In this document: piece by piece, positions 24,942 through 34,242 of the stretch
How positions within the stretch are numbered: the first letter of the stretch is position 1
How the letters are laid out: each line of letters begins with the position of its first letter
Origin: Anaerolineae bacterium
GTDB lineage: Bacteria; Chloroflexota; Anaerolineae; Aggregatilineales; Phototrophicaceae
NCBI GenBank assembly: GCA_022842885.1
Contig: JALHOR010000009.1
Location: 1 to 64,000, forward strand
DNA length: 64,000 bases
Direction of reading: 5' to 3'
Notes under the pieces: model-generated
Seen by the model: the letters and a program-made list of their open reading frames with translations, nothing else
The model's database searches: none
What the model was told of the DNA's origin: nothing
Position numbers and translations under genes: made by a program

Positions 24942-25478
24942 GTGAAAACCAGCACCAGCGGCTACCTAAGCAATCGTGTTTTAAAAACCAATGTTGGATT
25001 TTTGTTATCCGCTGGACCTGGAAACAGCCATGATTCGCGTTTAGACATCCCAGAACCAGTGCGGATTGCCGATGATTTGTTGGTTAGCAGCATCGGCGGC
25101 ACCTTGCGTTTAACCCGCATTCATGAAGGGATATTAGTCCAAAGCCAGTTACAAGTGGCTTTGGAAAGCGAATGTTCGCGCTGTTTGGATGTGGTGGAAC
25201 GGGAAATCGAACTGACGATGGAGGAATTGTATAACTATCCGCACCGTGTCAATTCAGAATTTTTTGTGGGGGCAGATGCGATTCTGGATTTAGCACCGCT
25301 GATGCGGGCAGAAATTCTCATTGAAGCAGAGCATCGGGTTTTATGCCGAGATGACTGCAAAGGGCTATGCCCCGATTGCGGCAGCAACCTGAATTATGAT
25401 CTGTGCGATTGCGCTGACAAACGAATTGACCCGCGCCTATCTAAATTGCGGGAATTATTGGACTCGAAGCCAGAATAA
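24942..25478 (+). CDS. YceD-like DUF177 protein with four-Cys motif
   Basis: A 178-aa cytoplasmic protein of the DUF177/YceD family, linked to ribosomal RNA and ribosome handling. Visible is the C-terminal metal-type motif CRDDCKGLCPDCGSNL plus CDC, and upstream the family phrase CSRCLDVVEREIELTMEELY. YceD genes usually precede rpmF (ribosomal L32), but here the sigma factor gene follows after 57 bp and no rpmF is seen. The GTG at 24942 is chosen because the longer frame would begin inside the promoter. Confidence 0.88.
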   Translation: MKTSTSGYLSNRVLKTNVGFLLSAGPGNSHDSRLDIPEPVRIADDLLVSSIGGTLRLTRIHEGILVQSQLQVALESECSRCLDVVEREIELTMEELYNYPHRVNSEFFVGADAILDLAPLMRAEILIEAEHRVLCRDDCKGLCPDCGSNLNYDLCDCADKRIDPRLSKLRELLDSKPE

Positions 25479-25535
25479 TGATTGGGCTTCCAGTTCCGCT
25501 AAAACATTCAACGGCATTATTTGGGAGGCTTTACC

Positions 25536-26639
25536 GTGACGACCTACGACGATTTTTTTGAGAGCAGTTCAGACATGTTTTTTGGGGATAGCGGCAAATT
25601 TGATGATTTATTTTATGATGACTTAGATGAGCCGTTTGATGGTTTCTTCGATGATGATTTGACGGATGACTTGTTGGGGGACGAGTTAGACGGCGATGAA
25701 GATGACCTTGATGAAGATTATGACCTTGCTGGCATTGCGGCGAATGATACGGTTGGCTTGTACTTGAAAGAGATGGCACGAGTGCCACTGCTCTCGACAG
25801 AAGAAGAAGTCGAATTGGCGAAACAGGTAGAAGCCGGACGCGAAGCTGCCCGTAAAATGAACAAACGCCCCGACCATACCAAAGTTGCTGAATGGCACTG
25901 CCAGATTGAAACGGGATTATCGGCGCGTGACCACATCATTCAGGCAAACACGCGGTTGGTGGTATCCATCGCCAAACGGTATATGTCGCGGGGAGTGCCG
26001 TTTTTGGATTTGATTCAAGAAGGCAATTTGGGCTTAATGAAAGCCGTGGAAAAATTTGATTATCGGCGCGGGTATCGCTTCAGCACTTATGCGACATGGT
26101 GGATTCGCCAGACCATCACGCGGGCAGTTGCCGACCAAGGACGGACAATTCGTGTCCCAGTCCACATGAGTGACCGCATTCGCCGTTTGTATCGCGTAGT
26201 ACGCGAACAGGAACAGCAAAATGGGCGCAAACCGAGTGTTGAAGAGTTAGCGAGCATCATGCAATGTGAGCCGCAAAAAATTCAAACGATGCTGCGCGTA
26301 TCGTGGCAGCCCCTCAGCCTAGAACACCCGGTTGGGGAAGATGAAGATAGCGAATTGGGCAACTTTATCGAGAATGATAGCGCCCCTTCCCCAGTGGAAA
26401 TCACCCATAGCCAACTCTTGCGTGAGAAAATTGACCATTTATTAGGAACGCTTTCACCCCGCGAAGCCCGGATTTTACGCTTGCGCTTTGGCTTGCAGAA
26501 TGGGCGTAGTTATACGCTGGAAGAAGTTGGTAAAAAATTTGGTCTCACTCGTGAGCGCATCCGGCAGATTGAAGGGCGTGCTTTGCGCCGCTTGCGTCAT
26601 CCCCGCCGCAGCCGCCAACTGCGTGATTATCTGAGCTAG
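25536..26639 (+). CDS. rpoD: RNA polymerase primary sigma factor (RpoD/SigA)
   Basis: A 367-aa sigma-70 group 1 factor that directs RNA polymerase to housekeeping promoters. The first 70 residues form an unusually acidic segment (many Asp, low complexity), a short region 1.1 equivalent. Region 1.2 has [20 protein letters not shown], region 2.1-2.4 runs [20 protein letters not shown] to [20 protein letters not shown], and region 4.2 has [20 protein letters not shown]. The GTG at 25536 is chosen because GGGAGG lies seven bases upstream. It follows the YceD gene by 57 bp and probably shares its consensus promoter. Confidence 0.97.
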   Translation: MTTYDDFFESSSDMFFGDSGKFDDLFYDDLDEPFDGFFDDDLTDDLLGDELDGDEDDLDEDYDLAGIAANDTVGLYLKEMARVPLLSTEEEVELAKQVEAGREAARKMNKRPDHTKVAEWHCQIETGLSARDHIIQANTRLVVSIAKRYMSRGVPFLDLIQEGNLGLMKAVEKFDYRRGYRFSTYATWWIRQTITRAVADQGRTIRVPVHMSDRIRRLYRVVREQEQQNGRKPSVEELASIMQCEPQKIQTMLRVSWQPLSLEHPVGEDEDSELGNFIENDSAPSPVEITHSQLLREKIDHLLGTLSPREARILRLRFGLQNGRSYTLEEVGKKFGLTRERIRQIEGRALRRLRHPRRSRQLRDYLS

Positions 26640-26661
26640 TGCCTCTCCCTTGAAAATCATC

Positions 26662-26690
26662 TCTGGGCGGAACTTTTCCTGCCCAGATTT
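26662..26690 (+). terminator. terminator of the sigma factor gene
   Basis: TCTGGGC (26662-26668) pairs with GCCCAGA (26681-26687), with an inner GGAA/TTCC pair around the loop, followed by TTT. The remaining bases to 26856 are AT-rich with a TATAAT at 26805-26810 before the next gene. Confidence 0.65.
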
Positions 26691-26856
26691 ACCTCAACAT
26701 CCCAACTCACTGCTTTGTCTCCTCAATTTTTTAGCCCTTCAGCGATGATTCGTAAATCATCTGTAAAATTTCAAAAGATTAATTCAACTCTGGTTATCTT
26801 GATTTATAATAAAGAAAATATTGCGTAATTATCGTCGAGCGCGAGAGAATTAACGG

Positions 26857-27300
26857 ATGAAAATTATCCTGCGGCATATTGAATTCTGGTCAGCTATCAT
26901 CGGTGTGTTAGTGATGGTTGTAGTTCCTTGCGTATTGCGAATTGTGGGGATTGCTGATGGTATTAATTTGGTGTTATCCCTTACCATAGCTGGGATTACT
27001 CAACTATCGCTGTTATGGCTCATTTATCAACGGCATCAAACTGTGCAGCGTAAAACGATAGACCAAGTGCGCGAGATGCTGCGTGACCGCATCTTAAATC
27101 GCTTGGCAATTATCTGGTTGCAGGTACAACGGACACAACCTTCTGAGAGTCAATTAAAACGTATTCAGGAAACCCTGAAATCCATTGAAACTGAAATTAC
27201 CTATCTTTCTAGCGATTCGCTGGAAACGTGGTTAAAAACCTATGATAATGTCACCGATTTGGAGAACACCCAAATGCTGCGGCGCATGGGCAATAACTAA
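26857..27300 (+). CDS. small membrane protein with helical cytoplasmic tail
   Basis: A 147-aa protein with two membrane spans (about 10-32 and 36-56) and a tail of amphipathic helix (QRKTIDQVREMLRDRILNRL) resembling the stalk of a signalling protein without a catalytic domain. No family is recognised. TATAAT at 26805-26810 may be its -10 box. It converges on the prenyltransferase gene. Confidence 0.7.
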   Translation: MKIILRHIEFWSAIIGVLVMVVVPCVLRIVGIADGINLVLSLTIAGITQLSLLWLIYQRHQTVQRKTIDQVREMLRDRILNRLAIIWLQVQRTQPSESQLKRIQETLKSIETEITYLSSDSLETWLKTYDNVTDLENTQMLRRMGNN

Positions 27301-27306
27301 AGCCGT

Positions 27307-28203
27307 TTAATAAAACCAACCAAGCCAGAGCCAAGCTGATGTCTGAGCGAATGCCAGCATCATTGCCGCCCGTGCTGTGGCATGAGGATTGCTGTCATGG
27401 GTATAAGCACGGTACGCCATAACCAACGCAGGTAAAATGACTAAACTGGTGGCAAAAACTTGTGGGGGTAATATCCACGTCCATAATAAAACCAGCAAGA
27501 CCACAATCGCTAAGAGTGTCACCACCAAATAGACCCGCCGCAATCCTGCGCTGCTCATCCAAGTTGCCAAGGTGCGCTTGCCGACTTGTTTATCTGCCAC
27601 GCGGTCGGGATATGTGGTCGCCATAGCAGTGGTTGTCACCAATAAACCATAGGGCAAACATGCCAGCAGCACCCGCAGATAATCGCCTTCTGCACCCGCC
27701 AGCACTGCATAACCAAAAATCGGTAGCACTATTCCACCGATGAATCCATTGGCGACTTCAGCAAAACCATTCCATGCGAGGCGCAGCGGTGGCAGCGAAT
27801 ACATCCAACCGCCACCTGTGCCAATAACCAACCAGAAAAATGCCATCCAATTGGTAACGCCCAAGACAATGCCCAACAGCAAAATGCCTAAGCCTATTCC
27901 GGCACTCACCCAGCCAGCAATGAACGCAAACTGGCGCGTAACCATGCCTTTGGGCAAAACGCCGCTGCCACCGGAATAGCGCGTTTTGGTCGTTAGGGCA
28001 TCTGTTTCGTGGTCGGCATATTCGTTCATGATATTGACGGATGCGCCACAAAAAGCAGTCGCTACCAATCCCCATACAATTGCCAGCATATTGATTTCAT
28101 ACCCGCTGCCAATCGCAATTGCCGTCCCCAGAAAATACACCAGCAGCATCCCAAACAAAATTAATGGGCGTGTCAGACCAAACACAGCTTGTAGTTTTCT
28201 CAT
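27307..28203 (-). CDS. UbiA family prenyltransferase
   Basis: A 298-aa membrane enzyme with about eight to nine spans that attaches a prenyl chain to an aromatic or other acceptor. The first Asp-rich motif is NIMNEYADHETD, the family NxxxDxxxD site for Mg-diphosphate, and the second is YPDRVADKQVGKRTLA. MenA (1,4-dihydroxy-2-naphthoate prenyltransferase) is the closest guess, so it may serve menaquinone, but other UbiA roles are possible. The ATG at 28203 (MRKLQ) is preferred over one 14 codons earlier, which would add a non-conserved tail. Confidence 0.88.
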   Translation of the reverse strand: MRKLQAVFGLTRPLILFGMLLVYFLGTAIAIGSGYEINMLAIVWGLVATAFCGASVNIMNEYADHETDALTTKTRYSGGSGVLPKGMVTRQFAFIAGWVSAGIGLGILLLGIVLGVTNWMAFFWLVIGTGGGWMYSLPPLRLAWNGFAEVANGFIGGIVLPIFGYAVLAGAEGDYLRVLLACLPYGLLVTTTAMATTYPDRVADKQVGKRTLATWMSSAGLRRVYLVVTLLAIVVLLVLLWTWILPPQVFATSLVILPALVMAYRAYTHDSNPHATARAAMMLAFAQTSAWLWLGWFY

Positions 28204-28389
28204 GGAAATATCGCTTTGCTCAATTATTGTCTCAGAAAATAGCATCGGCTGTTAAAATGTATTGTTAATTCTAGCGATGTTCCCTATTTTTAGCTGAGTT
28301 TCGGCTGAAAGAATACACAGAAGATAGTCTTTTTGCCCTATGCGTAGCGCAAACGTCATGAAAGCGTTGCGTTATCCATCGGATTCCGT

Positions 28390-28406
28390 TGTATAATATT
28401 TATACA
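28390..28406. promoter_or_regulatory. operator-like palindrome TGTATAA-N3-TTATACA over a -10 box
   Basis: Perfect 7-bp arms around TAT. TATAAT (28392-28397) is the probable -10 box of the next gene, with TTGCGT (28367-28372) 19 bp upstream. The palindrome is AT-rich, so a chance match is possible, but its position would let a repressor cover the -10 box. Confidence 0.4.
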
Positions 28407-28431
28407 TCGGTTATTTTGGGAGAGAAGTTCT

Positions 28432-29466
28432 ATGCGTTACTCCGCACGGACGATCGTCTACTTCATCACTTGGGGCATTTTATACGGCACAATTTTGGGT
28501 GGTATCTCTGGAACATTAATTTTTCCAATGTTCGGCACGATGTATTCTGTCCCGTGGGGGTTGGGTATGGGGGCGGCATTGGGTGTGGCAACGGGCTTTT
28601 TAGCCGTCATCGCCAATGCCCTGCATTTTAAGCCGGATATGGATGTAGCAGTTTATCGGCGTAATTTAGCCGCTGGCATTGGTAGTTTTACGTCAGTGGG
28701 GGCAGCCCTCTTGCTGATTGCGACCACCAATGGTTTTTTGTGGGGTTTCAGCGGGGGCTTGGAAATCTGGTTGGTTTTCTCGCTGATTGCCGCTGTATTT
28801 TGGGGTGGTTTATCATCCGCATTTGCCGCCAGCCGTTTTGTGGATTGGTACACGGCATTGATGACCAAACGCAAAAATGATGAAATGCCGGAAAATGACC
28901 TCAACGAGATTGAGCAACGCGGTGGGGGTGTGTGGTCATATCTTAAACGGGTGTTACGCCATTGGTGGGTTCCTTTTTTAGGGGCTGTCCTAGCGAGTTT
29001 TGTCCATGCCCTCAATAATCGTTACTGGTTATTCTCACCCGGTAGAGAGTCTGAAACTTTATTTACATTAGCTTCTGGCGTTATCGGTGGTTTTATTTAC
29101 AGCGGTGTTTTGATGCTGGGGCTTGGTTTTCATACGGGGTTTTTGCTGAATGTCCTCAATCGGCTGTTATATCGTGAGTATTTTCCGACTCTTTCTTTTC
29201 AGAATTATCGGCGCAGCCTCACGGTCATCGCGGCACTGTTCACCATGACAACCGGTGTCATGGTGACGGCAGGCATTGGCGCGATTCCGGCGGGGGCAAT
29301 AGCCGGGTGGTGTGCATGGCGCTTCGCCGATTGGTATGCTGCCGAGCCAGAAAAAGATAAACGCAAGTCACACGAATCAGCCACAAGATTAGCTGAAACT
29401 ACGCCTGATGGCATGACCGATGACCTAGATGAGTATATACAAGCAGTCGAGCGTTCAAAAATATAA
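28432..29466 (+). CDS. multi-span membrane protein of unknown function
   Basis: A 344-aa integral membrane protein with about eight to nine spans and many Gly-rich helices (GMGAALGVATGFLAVIANAL, FTMTTGVMVTAGIGAIPAGA). Cytoplasmic loops are charged, and the C-terminal tail is hydrophilic. A good GGGAGAG ribosome binding site precedes the ATG. No transporter signature is recognised and no partner is nearby. It is followed by a terminator-like hairpin. Confidence 0.8.
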   Translation: MRYSARTIVYFITWGILYGTILGGISGTLIFPMFGTMYSVPWGLGMGAALGVATGFLAVIANALHFKPDMDVAVYRRNLAAGIGSFTSVGAALLLIATTNGFLWGFSGGLEIWLVFSLIAAVFWGGLSSAFAASRFVDWYTALMTKRKNDEMPENDLNEIEQRGGGVWSYLKRVLRHWWVPFLGAVLASFVHALNNRYWLFSPGRESETLFTLASGVIGGFIYSGVLMLGLGFHTGFLLNVLNRLLYREYFPTLSFQNYRRSLTVIAALFTMTTGVMVTAGIGAIPAGAIAGWCAWRFADWYAAEPEKDKRKSHESATRLAETTPDGMTDDLDEYIQAVERSKI

Positions 29467-29472
29467 TGGATT

Positions 29473-29492
29473 AGGGGCGTCACTGCCCCTTC
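29473..29492 (+). terminator. terminator-like hairpin, AGGGGC arm
   Basis: AGGGGC (29473-29478) pairs with GCCCCT (29485-29490) around GTCACT, followed by TTCTG. It stands seven bases beyond the stop codon. The stem matches hairpins at 105 and 24135. Confidence 0.6.
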
Positions 29493-29575
29493 TGCAAATT
29501 TTCTCTGGGTTATCTATACGCCGTGTGGTTAAATGGTGGCATTCTATGACCCATTGAATTGACCGATTTTTTAGC

Positions 29576-30115
29576 ATGACCACTCCCCGACAAACTAGCA
29601 AAATCGCCGCATTTGACGATAAATTAGGCTTTATTCCGCTGCGACGATTAGATGCGGCGCTCATCGTGAGCATTGTTATTTTTATTGTTGCTGCGGCGCT
29701 GATGGCACTACAACAAACTGCTACCCCTTCTATCTATCTGGTTCTCATCGTTGTTCACAATCACTTAGGACGCTTCGCGCTTTTTTTAGCCACGATGATG
29801 TTCATTTTAGCGTTATACATTGGTTTGGCACGGCACGCCGATGTGACGCCTTATTTTCGGCGCGGCGTTTATATTATGGTTGGGCTGATTGTATTGGAAT
29901 CGTTGTTTGGGGGAGTGCTATATGTTGTTATGGGCGCACGCCCCGGCGATGAAGTGCATTTGATTTATGGCGCCGGGACAATTTTGGCACTCCCCTTTTT
30001 TATTTTTGTAGAACGCACTGCTACGCGCCGCCCGGCAATGGGTAGTTATATGTGGGGTTTCGGATTATTAGCAGGCATCATCATCCGCTGTATCATGACG
30101 GGCAGCATGGGCTAA
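29576..30115 (+). CDS. small polytopic membrane protein
   Basis: A 179-aa protein with about five spans (for example LIVSIVIFIVAAALMAL and VYIMVGLIVLESLFGGVLYV). A charged Arg/Lys N-terminal segment suggests a cytoplasmic start. No motif is recognised. The ATG has no obvious ribosome binding site. It ends 16 bp before the convergent hydrolase gene. Confidence 0.7.
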   Translation: MTTPRQTSKIAAFDDKLGFIPLRRLDAALIVSIVIFIVAAALMALQQTATPSIYLVLIVVHNHLGRFALFLATMMFILALYIGLARHADVTPYFRRGVYIMVGLIVLESLFGGVLYVVMGARPGDEVHLIYGAGTILALPFFIFVERTATRRPAMGSYMWGFGLLAGIIIRCIMTGSMG

Positions 30116-30130
30116 CCTCAAAATCACGGT

Positions 30131-30982
30131 TCAATACCCCAAAAATTTCTCTACCGCCGCATAATAGCGTTCCGGTTCTTCTACGTTTGGCGTATGCCCA
30201 CACGGGTCTAACAGCACCAATTGATTATTGGGCAAGCACTGATGGGCTAATTTGCTGCTGCTGGCAGGCACGGTGTTATCTTGTTCGCCCACAATAATGA
30301 GCGTAGGGGTGGCAATATGGGGCAGGTCTGGTGTTAAATCGCAGGCGTGCAGCGCCCAAAATGCTAGATACGCCGGGCGCTCAATGCCGTGTTGAGTCGC
30401 CATTGGAATATCCGGGCTATTCAACGGAATAACATCTTTGCGATAGGTCATGGCATTATCAAGAAAAAGATGTTTATACGTTCGAAAGCGTGACATAAGC
30501 AAGCGGCTAACCGCCCATGTCAGCGGCACATAATAGCCCATCCACAACGGCAACCGATACACATTTTTCAGATACAGTGTGACTTTGCCATCCACGACGC
30601 TGCCCATAATCATCAATTTGCTAACGCGCTGCGGAAAATGGCGGGCGGTCATGAGGGCTACTTGCCCACCCATCGAATGCCCCATGAGCGTAAATGTTTT
30701 GAGGTTCAGTGCATCGGCGACTCCGATAACGCGCTGTGCCTGCGCCAAGATGCTGTAATCGCCGTCACGCGGTTTATCGCTCATGCCAAAACCGAGTAAA
30801 TCCAGCGCCACACAATAAAAACGGTCACTAAAGCGATTTAATGAATCGCGCCAGAAACCCGCGTGCGAAAGCCAACCATGCACAAATATCAATGCTGGAT
30901 TTGCTGGATTGCCGGCTGTGAGATAGCCGATTTTTTCACCTTGAATTGTGACAAATTGGCGGGGATGTTGCGCTGTTATCAT
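30131..30982 (-). CDS. alpha/beta hydrolase
   Basis: A 283-aa cytoplasmic enzyme of alpha/beta hydrolase fold. The oxyanion motif is FVHGW (33-37), the nucleophile is Ser103 in LMGHSMGG, the likely acid is in VGEQDNTVPAS, and the catalytic His is in DPCGHTPNVEEP near the end. Members include esterases, lipases and C-C hydrolases; the substrate is not predictable. It lies behind the histidine phosphatase gene on the same strand, separated by an inverted repeat. Confidence 0.95.
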   Translation of the reverse strand: MITAQHPRQFVTIQGEKIGYLTAGNPANPALIFVHGWLSHAGFWRDSLNRFSDRFYCVALDLLGFGMSDKPRDGDYSILAQAQRVIGVADALNLKTFTLMGHSMGGQVALMTARHFPQRVSKLMIMGSVVDGKVTLYLKNVYRLPLWMGYYVPLTWAVSRLLMSRFRTYKHLFLDNAMTYRKDVIPLNSPDIPMATQHGIERPAYLAFWALHACDLTPDLPHIATPTLIIVGEQDNTVPASSSKLAHQCLPNNQLVLLDPCGHTPNVEEPERYYAAVEKFLGY

Positions 30983-31010
30983 AAGAATCTGTCCGAAAGA
31001 TAAATTTTTC

Positions 31011-31038
31011 GCCGGGTCGAGGCATACCTCAACCCGGC
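31011..31038. repeat. intergenic inverted repeat, GAGGCATxCCTC core
   Basis: GCCGGGTCGAGG (31011-31022) and CCTCAACCCGGC (31027-31038) pair with one mismatch around CATA. The core resembles the perfect palindrome at 35764-35791. No T-run follows, so a terminator role is doubtful. Confidence 0.55.
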
Positions 31039-31064
31039 AACATAACAGTATATTATATTCATTT

Positions 31065-31811
31065 TCACCAAGAGCGCATTTCCAAGGGCAAATGTTCCAC
31101 GCGATTCAGGTAATGCAACCGCAGCGGGTCATCCCAGCCTTCGTTAAAATCTAGGCGCGTTATCGCCGTGTTGTAATGCGCGAAAAAAGGCGATGTGGGA
31201 TTCCAGACAGAATGCCCCATTAAGATTTTCAGCAGTGCCGATAAAAATAACCCATGCGACACCAGCGCGATGCGGTCATTGCCATGCACTTCTGTCTGGT
31301 CTGCCCGCCGCCGGATATGCTGTGCCACCCGTAGCGCCCGCGCCATAAAATCGTCTTCTTTTTCTTCGCCGCGCTGAATATCCCACCAGCCATTTTCCGT
31401 CACATGGTCTGGAATTTGATACTCTGGGAACTCTGCCGCCAATTTTGAGCGCGTGATACCGGGATAGCCTGTTTCTTCACCGTCTTCATCTTTAAGAAAG
31501 ATGCCGCCTGCCTCGTGAATATCTACCCACACTTCTGGCTTGATATTCAAGGCTTTGGCGATAGGTGCGGTCGTTTGCAAAGCGCGGATCATGGCGCTGG
31601 TATAGAGATGCGAGAAGCCAAAATTATCGGCACTGTCTTTTGCCAGCGCAAACATGCCCAACGGCATTTCTGGCGCAGCTACGAGATAGTCTGCCAACAC
31701 TTGTGCTTGGCGCTGTCCCAAATCGGTCAGCGGTGGGTCATAAACGCGCTGGCGCACATCAGCTAAAACATTGTTGGTGGATTGCCCGTGTCGGATGAGG
31801 TAAACGCGCAT
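31065..31811 (-). CDS. histidine phosphatase family protein
   Basis: A 248-aa phosphohistidine enzyme of the phosphoglycerate-mutase-like superfamily. The N-terminus is the diagnostic LIRHGQSTNN (His8 as phospho-acceptor), followed by DPPLTDLGQRQAQVL; the second catalytic His is in ALVSHGLFLSAL. It could act on sugar phosphates, on nucleotides such as alpha-ribazole phosphate, or on protein phosphate. The first cannot be favoured over the others. It is not a cofactor-dependent glycolytic mutase by motif. It ends 82 bp before the hydrolase start. Confidence 0.92.
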   Translation of the reverse strand: MRVYLIRHGQSTNNVLADVRQRVYDPPLTDLGQRQAQVLADYLVAAPEMPLGMFALAKDSADNFGFSHLYTSAMIRALQTTAPIAKALNIKPEVWVDIHEAGGIFLKDEDGEETGYPGITRSKLAAEFPEYQIPDHVTENGWWDIQRGEEKEDDFMARALRVAQHIRRRADQTEVHGNDRIALVSHGLFLSALLKILMGHSVWNPTSPFFAHYNTAITRLDFNEGWDDPLRLHYLNRVEHLPLEMRSW

Positions 31812-31836
31812 GGGTCACTTTCAGAAATAGGTGGTA

Positions 31837-32862
31837 TCAATTTCCTTGCTTATCTGTTTTTGAATTATTCTCGTCATCAATTATCTCTTGAATGGCTGAG
31901 GACGATTCAGATAACATCGTTGATGATTCCTTTGGACGAGGGGTGATAATTTCAAGAATTGCTTGTGGCTGACCTGTATATTTCTCCATGAAATCAAAAG
32001 CTTCTTCTAAATCTTCAAATCGTTGATAAATAACATTGCCTGAATCGACTTGTAGAGAGATTTCAAAGCTGACTATTTGCGGAATTTCAGGCAGGGGGTG
32101 TAACAACTTATCGATTGCTTCTTCAATAAGATGTTTGCCAAGGATTGATTTATCTTCGCTGTCCTTAGCCCTCTCAAAATTCAACCAACTTTTTGCGATT
32201 TCAACAAGTGTACCAGAGGCTTTTAATGCGACTAAACAATTAGCTAAATCCCATGCTCTTGGTAATTTGTTCCGTATGGCTTGCATGTCATCAAGTTTTA
32301 GAGTATCTAGTTGATTACGTATAACATGAGCATCGATGGCAGATTGCAGGGTGCTATACACTTCGTTGTCTGTTGCAACAAGCACCATATTAACACGACC
32401 TTTACTCTCGAACATCATACGGACGCCCTCCGTCCAATATCCAGAGAGATTTGCAACCGCGCCACGCACGGTTGGATAGTGCCGACTTATTTCCTTAAGT
32501 TGAAGTATCCAAGCGCCCTTATCATTGTGGTGACGACCATCTTTTAACCATTTACTCTCGAACAATGCTACCGGGTCAATAGAGTTTACTTGACTGATAA
32601 CATTATCCAATTGCCGGGATGTGCCACCCGGCATTGCCAATCTAACAAGTGTTTTTCCTAATTCAGGTTCTAGCAAAACGTAGTCTGGATATTTAAGTGA
32701 TAAATATTGTTGGATATATTGATATACGACATCTGCAAATGCATCACCAATCATCTGTCCAAACTTGCTTGCAGCCGCTTGTCCATCAGTTGAGGTGTAA
32801 ATTTTTACTGCTGGCTGTTTCTTGATTCTTGGCGTCCGTACTTTTTGAGACTTTTTTGCCAC
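31837..32862 (-). CDS. putative restriction endonuclease partner of the adjacent methyltransferase
   Basis: A 341-aa protein with a PD-(D/E)XK-like signature: Asp86 in RQLDNVI and Glu102/Lys104 in LFESKW, 15 residues apart, a spacing usual for type II restriction enzymes. The N-terminus is strongly basic (MAKKSQKVRTPRIKK), fitting DNA contact, and the C-terminus is acidic and probably disordered. The methyltransferase gene ends 21 bp upstream on the same strand, so the two are probably one operon. The sequence is AT-rich. The recognition site cannot be read. Confidence 0.75.
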   Translation of the reverse strand: MAKKSQKVRTPRIKKQPAVKIYTSTDGQAAASKFGQMIGDAFADVVYQYIQQYLSLKYPDYVLLEPELGKTLVRLAMPGGTSRQLDNVISQVNSIDPVALFESKWLKDGRHHNDKGAWILQLKEISRHYPTVRGAVANLSGYWTEGVRMMFESKGRVNMVLVATDNEVYSTLQSAIDAHVIRNQLDTLKLDDMQAIRNKLPRAWDLANCLVALKASGTLVEIAKSWLNFERAKDSEDKSILGKHLIEEAIDKLLHPLPEIPQIVSFEISLQVDSGNVIYQRFEDLEEAFDFMEKYTGQPQAILEIITPRPKESSTMLSESSSAIQEIIDDENNSKTDKQGN

Positions 32863-32883
32863 GTATGTTCTTCCTTGTAGATA

Positions 32884-34242
32884 TTATTTCCGTAAAATAA
32901 CAACTCCCTCACGTAAGGGTACACTGTGTCGTTGCGGATTTTCTTTCCATTTACCCCCGCGAGTTCGAAATTCCTCATATTTGAATTCAGAAAATCCAAT
33001 GCCTAATCCAAGCTCGCCAATAATCTTTTCGGTAGGTATATGAACACCATACGGAGCAGAATCACCAATGACTAAACAGAAATGCCCTCCCGGACGCAAA
33101 ACACGATATGTCTCTTGTAGAACAGCCAGAATATCATTGACGTACAGTGCTACCATTAAATCGTAATCTTTCTTGCCACCCTTATTTAGCCGACGTTTTG
33201 ATAGCTCAAGAACAGAGGCTTGAATATATTCATAAACCCATGCATTGACAGCTTTGACATCTAGTGATAATGCAGTTTCAACGTCAAAATTTTTTCTTAC
33301 TATTTGAGTTGTAGCTGCAACCATTAACTTACTGCGAAATTGTTCCGTGATGTCTTTCCAGTTTTGCGTAATTTCCCAAAAGTAGGTTTCTAAACGTGTC
33401 CTATCTGCATAATCGTAATTATTTAAATAAGGAGGCGATGTCAATGCCAGATCAATTTGATGGTCTTCTAATGTCTGCCGATGACGTGAGTCTCCAAGAA
33501 TATTATGTGTTTCGGATGAGTATTTAGTGTTTCCGATATAAAATAAATCTTCATACATTTTTTTAACCGTTTTAGAGAAAATACTAACAGCATTTTTTGG
33601 TGGCTTTTCCCCTGTATTCTTATTTGGAGCAATATAGGGCCAACCTGTTCCTGCGGCAGAGGATGTGCGAAGAGTATCCGTGAGCGCCAACTTCAATAAT
33701 TCTCTAATGGGGGTGATGTTCACCTCTTTGATGATAAATTCACGCAAGATATATAAATCAATAAGTGTTTCAGGATGATAACATTTATATATTAGCTCTG
33801 GGAATATTCCATCTATTGATGTATGTTGAGATTTAGAAGTAACAATAGCTTTTGCTTGGTCAAGAAGCTGATTAATTTCTACTTCGAGAACTGTGTAATC
33901 AAAGTCCCAAAATAACTTAACACTCGCTACCCAATGTACAAAGGAATGCGCTTCAACCCCATAACCGTTTATACCAAACTGTTTTGCACAAATGAGGGTA
34001 GTGCCGGTTCCACTGAATGGGTCATAAATCCAATGACCTGCGCCAATTTCAAAGCGATTTATTATATCTGCAACAAAGCGATTCGAATAACCAGCAGGGT
34101 ACTTAAACCAACTGTGGATGGGAGACCTTTTGCTATCCTTAAAAGTTCCACTTTCAGCAAGTGAACTAGCATTAGCAATTGGAAAAATAGAATCATTAAA
34201 AAGTGGGAGTTGTTTGTTAGGCAATAGATAAATCCAGACCAA
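32884..34242 (-). CDS. site-specific DNA methyltransferase
   Basis: A 452-aa SAM-dependent DNA methylase. Motif I is DPFSGTGTTLICAKQFG (near 74-90) and motif IV is TSPPYLNNYDY (near 265-275), where the SPPY form is typical of N4-cytosine and some N6-adenine enzymes. Motif I comes before IV, the gamma/alpha order. Between them the protein carries a target-recognition-like region. It heads a two-gene unit with the putative endonuclease 21 bp downstream, so this is a complete second type II-like restriction-modification locus. The DNA is AT-rich relative to surrounding genes. Confidence 0.92.
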   Translation of the reverse strand: MVWIYLLPNKQLPLFNDSIFPIANASSLAESGTFKDSKRSPIHSWFKYPAGYSNRFVADIINRFEIGAGHWIYDPFSGTGTTLICAKQFGINGYGVEAHSFVHWVASVKLFWDFDYTVLEVEINQLLDQAKAIVTSKSQHTSIDGIFPELIYKCYHPETLIDLYILREFIIKEVNITPIRELLKLALTDTLRTSSAAGTGWPYIAPNKNTGEKPPKNAVSIFSKTVKKMYEDLFYIGNTKYSSETHNILGDSRHRQTLEDHQIDLALTSPPYLNNYDYADRTRLETYFWEITQNWKDITEQFRSKLMVAATTQIVRKNFDVETALSLDVKAVNAWVYEYIQASVLELSKRRLNKGGKKDYDLMVALYVNDILAVLQETYRVLRPGGHFCLVIGDSAPYGVHIPTEKIIGELGLGIGFSEFKYEEFRTRGGKWKENPQRHSVPLREGVVILRK

